Shown in pieces: positions 5,597 to 10,981 of a stretch of DNA of 12,879 nucleotides. The DNA is taken from contig JAHFQG010000025.1 in assembly GCA_023266415.1 (NCBI GenBank), positions 1 to 12,879 on the forward strand. Direction: 5' to 3'. The notes under the pieces were generated by a model. It was not told where the DNA came from. It worked only from the letters and a program-made list of their open reading frames with translations, and ran no database searches. A program made the position numbers and the translations under genes. Each line of letters opens with the position of its first letter. The first letter of the stretch is position 1. Source of the stretch: Francisellaceae bacterium (lineage in GTDB: Bacteria > Pseudomonadota > Gammaproteobacteria > Berkiellales > Berkiellaceae).

Positions 5597-7928
5597 CAGA
5601 TACACCCTATTCGCCTTCTGTTGGATCATATTGACCTGTGTTTGGTCACCCATGGTAAACGCTGCACCCAAAACGCTGCTCGACAACAAAACTTGTGCTG
5701 AGTTAGAAGGCAAAATAGATTTTGCCGAATGTGTTGATGAGGGTGATTTATCTAAATATTATCTGGGTATTATTTTTGGGGATGTGGGTACTTTGCTGGA
5801 TGGGGAACGGAATGGATCTAGTAGTGATTTGATGGCCCGTTTGTTTCGGGTGTTTAACATTATTGTGTTATCGCTTGGTACCATTATTGTGGTTTATACC
5901 ACCATTGCCTCGACCATCAACACCGCTCAAGAAGGCGAAATGATGGGCAAGAAATGGTCCAGTGTATGGATCCCCATCCGTTCGGTGTTGGGGGTCGCTT
6001 GCTTGCTCCCTTTAGGCAAGGGATACTCCCTCATTCAAATGCTGGTTTTGTGGGTTGTGTTGCAAGGCATTGGTGCAGCCAATGCCATGTGGGGTACTTT
6101 ATTAGATTATGTGTTAGTCCAAGGTAACAGCATTAATCAACCCAGCATGCTGTACATCCCTAATTTAGAATACTCACTTAAGGCTTTGTTAAAAGCAAGC
6201 ATTTGTATGGAAACTATCAACAACAATTCGATTTATGCCAATGCGGTGGGGGGGTTTGTTGAAATTTACTTTACCGGAACGGGGTATAATATTGGGGTCC
6301 CCGGTTCTAGCACATACCAGAAAGTATGTGGATCAATATCATTGCCCACGACTCAGCAGACCTCTATTTTTGTGGATGTTGCCTCTGGATCTGATGATAC
6401 CTCCGAACCCATCACAGATGATTCTTCTACTGTAGAACTCAGTATCGCTATTTATAAAATTTTCGCTTATTTACAGTCAGCCGCCCAAGAAGCAGTGCTT
6501 AGTTTGCCAGACGGTTGGGCTCTTTCCGGGGGCATGTCAACCGCTGAAACGCAATATACAGATATTATTGCCCAAATTATCCAAAACAAAATAGCCGCCA
6601 GTGGGTTTACTGTCAGTACCAAAATACGGGATATGTTGGATAAGGCTAAAAAAGATGGGTGGATCACCGCAGGCAGTTACTACTATAAGCTCATTCGGGC
6701 TAGAAATGTGATTAATGATGCTGGGCTTCGCATGCCCCCTGGCACCACAGAGGGGCAAGTGGGACTCTGGTCATCCGAGGTGACTTATTTTTATAACCAA
6801 TATGAGCCATTTTTCACAAACAGTTCGTCTGAACCTCGTCATGATATTGGTTTAGGGCCCAGTAATGACATTAAAGGGGAAGGACGTCAACTGTTTGATG
6901 AGACCTTTGGTAAGGTATTCATGGAGCTGGTATTGGCCATGGTAAATCAATTGTCCTTTCGAGATCCGGACCCTATGGTCTCTCTCCAAAAATTTGGCAC
7001 TGATCTGATTATAACTGTGGAAATTTTATGGTTTACGGGGCTTATCATTATATTTGCCGCTTTATTACTCGCTTATGCTGCCTGGCCAGGGTTACAAGGG
7101 TTTGGGTGGGCCTTGACAGGGTTGTTAAACATGATGATGCCCGTGGTTGGTGTCGTAATGGCCTTTTTGTGGGGATCTGGGGTTGCCATGGGCATTTATC
7201 TCCCCTTAGTGCCCTATATCGTGTTTACCCTAGCAGCCCTCTCTTGGCTGATGATGGTATTGGAAGCGGTGGTGGCAGCCCCCATTGTGGCATTGGGGTT
7301 AACAGTCCCCTCTAACGATCACCTCGGAAAGGCCGCCTCCGGGATTTTATTGATTACAGGGGTCTTTTTAAGACCCACACTCATGATTATTGGGTTTGTG
7401 GCAGCCTCTCGGGTATATATTGCCATTATGGCACTCGTTCATTTTTCCATTGGGGGGGTGTTAAAGTCTCAAATGACGGGCATTGGGTTGTTTGGCGCTT
7501 TGGCTCTCATTGGGTTATATGGGGGCGTGGCTGTTGCCATTGCCCATGAGTGTTTCACACTCATATATATATTACCCGATCGTGTCTTGCGTTGGATTGG
7601 CGGTCAAGCCGAACAAAGCTCTGTGGCGCATGCTGAACGTGAGGCACGCCAAGCCAGTGAAAAAGGCAGCAGAACCTCAGGTGAAATGGGCAAAGATGCA
7701 GCCATGCAACTTGCCAAAAAATCACAAAACATGCACCAGAAAATGGGAGAGAAAATGGGTAAAGCCCATGTTTCTCTGTCGCAAAGCACAGATCAGTCCT
7801 CAGGAGGAAAGAAATCTTCTGGGGGTGAATCCCCCCCTAAAAAAGAGACGACAAAAGAACCTGCATCGGAGAAATCTGACACAAAAGAATCTAAAAAAGA
7901 GGCCCCAAAAAGTTCGGACAAAAAGTAA
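5577..7928 (+). CDS. dotA: DotA-like polytopic channel protein, second copy with charged tail
   Basis: A 783-residue protein from GTG 5577, with a signal peptide at about 1-29 (cleavage near VNA-A). It repeats the layout of the first copy: EGEMMGKKWSSVWIPIRSVL (119-138), GIGAANAMW (164-172), SINQP, DGWITAGSYYYKL (360-372), DPDPMVSLQKFGTDL, a C-terminal membrane bundle (about 478-665), SQMTGIGLFG and LPDRVLRWIGG. It differs in having cysteine-containing segments in the first periplasmic part (C40, C52), an inserted Asp/Ser/Thr-rich stretch around 268-286 and extra residues around 310-358. It also has a hydrophilic tail after about 676: an Ala/Glu/Lys helix to about 735, then a Lys/Ser/Glu/Pro low-complexity end. 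It is the last gene of the icmV operon and is convergent with the minus-strand gene that stops at 7962. The family is certain; whether both copies enter one channel or build alternative channels is open. Confidence 0.94.
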   Translation: MHLSNNSRYTLFAFCWIILTCVWSPMVNAAPKTLLDNKTCAELEGKIDFAECVDEGDLSKYYLGIIFGDVGTLLDGERNGSSSDLMARLFRVFNIIVLSLGTIIVVYTTIASTINTAQEGEMMGKKWSSVWIPIRSVLGVACLLPLGKGYSLIQMLVLWVVLQGIGAANAMWGTLLDYVLVQGNSINQPSMLYIPNLEYSLKALLKASICMETINNNSIYANAVGGFVEIYFTGTGYNIGVPGSSTYQKVCGSISLPTTQQTSIFVDVASGSDDTSEPITDDSSTVELSIAIYKIFAYLQSAAQEAVLSLPDGWALSGGMSTAETQYTDIIAQIIQNKIAASGFTVSTKIRDMLDKAKKDGWITAGSYYYKLIRARNVINDAGLRMPPGTTEGQVGLWSSEVTYFYNQYEPFFTNSSSEPRHDIGLGPSNDIKGEGRQLFDETFGKVFMELVLAMVNQLSFRDPDPMVSLQKFGTDLIITVEILWFTGLIIIFAALLLAYAAWPGLQGFGWALTGLLNMMMPVVGVVMAFLWGSGVAMGIYLPLVPYIVFTLAALSWLMMVLEAVVAAPIVALGLTVPSNDHLGKAASGILLITGVFLRPTLMIIGFVAASRVYIAIMALVHFSIGGVLKSQMTGIGLFGALALIGLYGGVAVAIAHECFTLIYILPDRVLRWIGGQAEQSSVAHAEREARQASEKGSRTSGEMGKDAAMQLAKKSQNMHQKMGEKMGKAHVSLSQSTDQSSGGKKSSGGESPPKKETTKEPASEKSDTKESKKEAPKSSDKK

Positions 7929-7961
7929 CTTATTTGACTAAGTTGACTTAAATAAAATTCA

Positions 7962-9017
7962 TTATCCGGGCACATGCGGCTGTCGTTTCGCCGCATGTGC
8001 CTCTGCTGCCTTTTGTGCTGCGATGGCTTCGTTCCCCGTATCTCCTCCTAGTTTTTGCCCTGATGTCTGATTCTGCCCAATCACGCCCAATTCTTCTAAT
8101 AAGGCTTTAGACAAACCTGGATCTTGCGCATCCAGTTCGCTGATACCTAGGGTCATGAGAATGGCCACAGAAGGGCCGTGTTTGATGGTACGAGCCATCA
8201 ATTCGAGGGCGATGGTAGGCCCGAGCATCATCCAGTCGACGATAATGGCCATGAGAAGTGCATTTTCGTGGTATCCATTGGCATGGGCCAGACGCTTGAG
8301 TAAATTTTCCTCCTGTTGTTGGGCCTCTTGTTTTTGAGCGGGGGTTTTCTTTTCGTCTTTGCCCTCTTCTTTTCGATTGTTGTCGAATTGGGGCGTTTGG
8401 GAGGGCGGGAGGGCGTGACGTCTTTTACGAAATTCGGCAAGTTTTTCTTGGGCATGTTTGAGTTCTTGGGTTCTTTTTTCGCACAGTGCTTTATCGGCAT
8501 CAGGCTTTTCAGCTTCTTCCGTGTTTGTATCTATTTTGGTTTGCAGATACTTTGTAAGTCCACTTTCTAACTTATTTATTACTGGCAACCCTTTGTGGAC
8601 ATTTATCTTAGCCAGTTCTGTTAGAAACTGGCGGGTGTTTTCGTCAAAGGGAGCAGTTTGATCATCCGTACCCGCTATTTTTTGACTATTTGCTTTAAAA
8701 GCACCGAATAAACCATTATAAAGACCCTCTGTTATTTCTTTTTTGATAGCAGGCGTATCTGAGGGTGTTGGAGATACTGATGTGTTTTCAAATATTTCAT
8801 TAAAAGTACTGGAGATTCTTGCTTTTTCTGTGGCATCCATACCACCCGAATGAGCTAATACGTCATTTAATATGGTTATACGGTTTTTTTCAGGATGCAG
8901 CTCTTGTTCTACACGCAATGCCTCGTAGAGGCCATCGGCGGTTTTTTGGGCAATGAGTTCGAAAAAAGTGGTTGATAATTCGTTGGGGGAAAGTGCGGCA
9001 TTGAGGTCTTTAGCCAT
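7962..9017 (-). CDS. unrecognised 351-residue helical, charged protein
   Basis: ATG 9017 has AAGGAA upstream, and a TATAAT box lies 36 bases before it. No family is recognised. Residues 1-165 look helical, with a recurring GL-hydrophobic pattern (DGLYEAL near 28, EGLYNGLFGAF near 97, SGLTKYL near 152). Residues 166-245 are very charged and Lys/Glu/Gln-rich, probably coiled coil or disordered. Residues 252-275 and 282-292 are hydrophobic (ALLMAIIVDWMMLGPTIALE, then VAILMTLGI) and could be a membrane hairpin or a buried helix pair. The last 40 residues are Ala/Gly/Gln-rich. There is no signal peptide. A soluble charged protein with a hydrophobic patch, transcribed on its own inside a dot/icm locus, could be a translocated effector or an accessory subunit; neither is shown by sequence. 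A perfect inverted repeat covers the last codons. Confidence 0.75.
   Translation of the reverse strand: MAKDLNAALSPNELSTTFFELIAQKTADGLYEALRVEQELHPEKNRITILNDVLAHSGGMDATEKARISSTFNEIFENTSVSPTPSDTPAIKKEITEGLYNGLFGAFKANSQKIAGTDDQTAPFDENTRQFLTELAKINVHKGLPVINKLESGLTKYLQTKIDTNTEEAEKPDADKALCEKRTQELKHAQEKLAEFRKRRHALPPSQTPQFDNNRKEEGKDEKKTPAQKQEAQQQEENLLKRLAHANGYHENALLMAIIVDWMMLGPTIALELMARTIKHGPSVAILMTLGISELDAQDPGLSKALLEELGVIGQNQTSGQKLGGDTGNEAIAAQKAAEAHAAKRQPHVPG
7969..8001. terminator. perfect 12-bp inverted repeat between convergent operons
   Basis: GGCACATGCGGC (7969-7980) and its exact complement GCCGCATGTGCC (7990-8001) flank a 9-base loop. The hairpin lies within the last codons of the 351-residue gene, 40 bases past the stop of dotA-2, where the two operons converge. 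On the minus strand it is followed after about ten bases by the T-rich AATTTTATTTAAG; on the plus strand there is no immediate T run. It therefore resembles a bidirectional transcription stop but is not a textbook intrinsic terminator. Confidence 0.5.
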
Positions 9018-9052
9018 GGAGGTTTCCTTGAAAATAGGGTGTTTCTAGAGTG

Positions 9053-9058
9053 ATTATA
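9053..9058 (-). promoter_or_regulatory. candidate -10 box of the 351-residue gene
   Basis: A perfect TATAAT on the minus strand lies 36 bases before ATG 9017, in the 104-bp gap after the repeat-protein gene. No good TTGACA-like -35 is found 16-18 bases upstream; the corresponding stretch is C-rich. Independent transcription is plausible, but the strength or activator dependence cannot be told. Apart from this box I see nothing in the gap. Confidence 0.45.
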
Positions 9059-9121
9059 CCTTATTTTTGGAGAAATGGGGGGTGAAACTGTGGAAGTTAT
9101 CCAAATAAATTACTCGAAGAG

Positions 9122-9907
9122 TTATTTAGGATTCATTCCGGGTTTAGATGACTTCCGCTCGTCGTTGCTTGATTTTTTCTCGGGGTCTGGGTCTGGCTCA
9201 GGCTTAGGTTTGGGCGGATGTGTTCCGATGCTGTTGCTTCTGTTAAGGGTTGGAGATTCTTTTATGGGAGGAACAGGCCCTAGCCCTTCTGTGTTGGGAG
9301 CCTGTGTATTTTCAGTAGGCTGAGTGCTGTTGTTAGCAAGATTACCTAATTTTTCGGCATTTTCCGGTGAAATTTCTTGCATCTCTTTGTTTTTTACCTC
9401 TGATTGCTCCGAAAAAACATCCGGTGGGTTGTTGCTCTCTTCCCCAGATTTTTTGTTCTCATCCTTATTCTTTTTAGACCCACCAAAAAGCTTTGCAAAC
9501 ATACCAAAAAGATTCTTCAGAAATTCGAGGAATCTTCCCAAAGCCTCGATAGCTTCCGACAGGATGTCCTTTAGCTGTTTCGGTATAATACTTTTCTTTT
9601 TAGGGAGGTTGGTTGTTGTTTTTGGTCCCATGTTCACTGGGGCCGGGTTCACTGAGGGCGGGTTCACTGAGGGCGTGCCCTCTGGTTTTTTGTCCTCTGG
9701 TTTTTGTTCTGGGTTCTCTGGTTCCGTGCCCTCTGATTTTGAGTCCGGGTCCTCTGATTTTGGTTTCTCGCCCTCTGGTTCCGTGCCCTCTGGGTTCGTG
9801 CCCTCTGATTTTAGTTCCGTGCCCTCTGGTTTCGGGTTCTCTGATTCCGTGCTCCCTGATTTTGGTTTCGTGTCCCCTTCTGGTTTCGGGTTTTCTGGTT
9901 GTCCCAT
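9122..9907 (-). CDS. Pro/Glu/Lys repeat protein with an amphipathic helix segment
   Basis: A 261-residue protein from ATG 9907, with AGGGAAGG just upstream and a TATAAT box 34 bases before the start. Residues 1-78 consist of degenerate short repeats built around PEGT, ENPKPEG and KSEG. Residues 79-93 are a five-residue repeat (PSVNP-PSVNP-APVN). After a basic linker (KKK 103-105), residues 107-142 form the only ordered-looking part, a strongly amphipathic to hydrophobic helix including LSEAIEALGRFLEFLKNLFG and ending in a KKNK cluster. The remainder is hydrophilic, Asn/Pro/Ser-rich and ends in a Lys/Asp/Pro run. There is no signal peptide. No family is recognised. Such a disordered repeat arm with one membrane-seeking helix could bind a membrane or a host protein, and its place in a dot/icm locus makes an effector role possible; this is inference only. 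Confidence 0.72.
   Translation of the reverse strand: MGQPENPKPEGDTKPKSGSTESENPKPEGTELKSEGTNPEGTEPEGEKPKSEDPDSKSEGTEPENPEQKPEDKKPEGTPSVNPPSVNPAPVNMGPKTTTNLPKKKSIIPKQLKDILSEAIEALGRFLEFLKNLFGMFAKLFGGSKKNKDENKKSGEESNNPPDVFSEQSEVKNKEMQEISPENAEKLGNLANNSTQPTENTQAPNTEGLGPVPPIKESPTLNRSNSIGTHPPKPKPEPDPDPEKKSSNDERKSSKPGMNPK
9630..9674. repeat. three tandem 15-bp repeats inside the repeat-protein gene
   Basis: Units 9645-9659 and 9660-9674 are identical (GGGTTCACTGAGGGC); 9630-9644 is a diverged third unit matching at about 11 of 15 bases. The period is a multiple of three and encodes the PSVNP/APVN array on the minus strand, so gain or loss of units keeps the frame. Confidence 0.85.
9675..9828. repeat. 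degenerate short repeats sharing GTGCCCTCTG
   Basis: The decamer GTGCCCTCTG occurs at 9675, 9726, 9783, 9798 and 9819, always at distances that are multiples of three, with diverged copies in between and up to about 9900. On the minus strand it encodes the recurrent (P/S)-E-G-T motif. Both the DNA words and the protein motif repeat, pointing to growth by slippage or unequal recombination. Confidence 0.75.
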
Positions 9908-9941
9908 ATACCTTCCCTGCTTTTAGGCCTTTATAGGGATT

Positions 9942-9947
9942 ATTATA
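9942..9947 (-). promoter_or_regulatory. candidate -10 box of the repeat-protein gene
   Basis: A perfect TATAAT on the minus strand lies in the 42-bp gap after the glycosyltransferase stop, 34 bases before ATG 9907. The matching -35 would fall in the last codons of the glycosyltransferase gene and is weak (GTCTTC or TTGTCT). The arrangement closely resembles that upstream of the next gene (36 bases from box to start). Confidence 0.45.
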
Positions 9948-9949
9948 GT

Positions 9950-10981
9950 TTATTTTTTATAAACGAAGACAAAGCTGCGTTGGATAGAGAAGCTAGCAAT
10001 GAATAAAAGGCCTTCGGCGAGGGGTTTTGCGAGCCAAACGGGGATATGGAGGGTCATGAGGAACTGAATAATGAGGTAGGCACAGAAGCCGAGGGCGATG
10101 GCCAAAGCGATATATTTGAGGAGGGTATGGTCTTTTGGGTTGGGTGGGTGTTTTTGTGTTGCGAAAACGCCTTTTTTGTTCGTTATATAGTTAAAGCTGC
10201 CTGAAATCAGACGGGCGGTATATTGGCTGAGGAGTAATTGGTGGGTGGTCCCATAAATGACCATAAAAACGACATAGTCTAACAGGGCAGCCGTGAGAGA
10301 GGAGAGCAAAAACCGCAATAAAACGAAATAAATACGTATAGAATCGAGTAATGGATTAAAGTGTGAACCTTGATTGTTATTGATATAAATAGATTGGATA
10401 GGAATTTGCACAATACCGGTGTGATGATTTTTGGCGCACAGCAACATATCGAGCTCAAATTCGTAATGGTTAGAGGTAATAGTGAGATAAGTGGGTATAT
10501 GGCTTAAAGGAATGCTGCGAAGACCAGTTTGGGTATCTTTGAGGGATAATCCGGTTAAAAAGTTAAAAATAACGCGAGTTAGTGTGTTTCCAAACCTACT
10601 TCTGAAAGGGATATTTTTAACATCAAACGTTCGGACGCCCAACACCAATTTATCGGGGTGATTGGTTTGAGCAGAGGCGATGTGCAAAATGTCTTTGACG
10701 GCGTGTTGGCCATCGGCATCGGCGGTCACCACGCCCAAGGCTTGGGGGTATTGCAGCGCAATATAGTTTAGGCCAGTTTTCAAAGCAGCCCCTTTCCCCA
10801 TATTAATTTTGTGATGCAGGAGCACCACTTTGGGGGAAAGGTGTTTTAAAATTTCTTGGCTATTGGGGTTATCTGAGCCATCGTCGACCACCACGAGGGT
10901 AACATTGTGCTGCAACAAAGCTTGGATTAAGGTGAGAAAGTTGTTGTCTGGGTTATAGGCGGGGACTAAAATGAGGATCAT
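9950..10981 (-). CDS. GT2 family glycosyltransferase fused to a GtrA-like membrane domain
   Basis: A 343-residue protein. Residues 1-215 form a family 2 glycosyltransferase domain of the dolichyl/undecaprenyl-phosphate sugar synthase type: PAYN (7-10), VDDGS (32-36), NMGKGAALKTG (60-70), the metal-binding DADGQH (88-93), DTQTGLR (149-155) and YEFELDML (173-180). Residues 222-343 carry four membrane segments (about 225-243, 255-268, 289-310 and 318-338) of the GtrA type. The expected role is to move a sugar from a nucleotide sugar to a polyprenyl phosphate on the inner face of the membrane and help present it for cell-envelope glycosylation; the sugar is unknown. The ATG overlaps the dotL stop as ATGA, and no good ribosome site is visible, so expression should be coupled to dotL. 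An envelope-sugar gene directly behind the coupling ATPase is not part of the Legionella arrangement. Confidence 0.88.
   Translation of the reverse strand: MILILVPAYNPDNNFLTLIQALLQHNVTLVVVDDGSDNPNSQEILKHLSPKVVLLHHKINMGKGAALKTGLNYIALQYPQALGVVTADADGQHAVKDILHIASAQTNHPDKLVLGVRTFDVKNIPFRSRFGNTLTRVIFNFLTGLSLKDTQTGLRSIPLSHIPTYLTITSNHYEFELDMLLCAKNHHTGIVQIPIQSIYINNNQGSHFNPLLDSIRIYFVLLRFLLSSLTAALLDYVVFMVIYGTTHQLLLSQYTARLISGSFNYITNKKGVFATQKHPPNPKDHTLLKYIALAIALGFCAYLIIQFLMTLHIPVWLAKPLAEGLLFIASFSIQRSFVFVYKK

Noticed and set aside
7929..7961. AT-rich gap between dotA-2 and the convergent gene as an attachment site or promoter
   Set aside because: Only short imperfect repeats (TTGACTA/TTGACTT, TTATTT...AAATAA) are seen, with no tRNA, integrase or flanking duplication nearby.
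9324..9926. A 200-residue open frame on the plus strand opposite the repeat protein
   Set aside because: It is a mirror of the repeats on the other strand: Ser/Gly/Phe low complexity, GTG start without a ribosome site, while the minus-strand frame has a TATAAT box, a ribosome site and the same direction as its neighbours.
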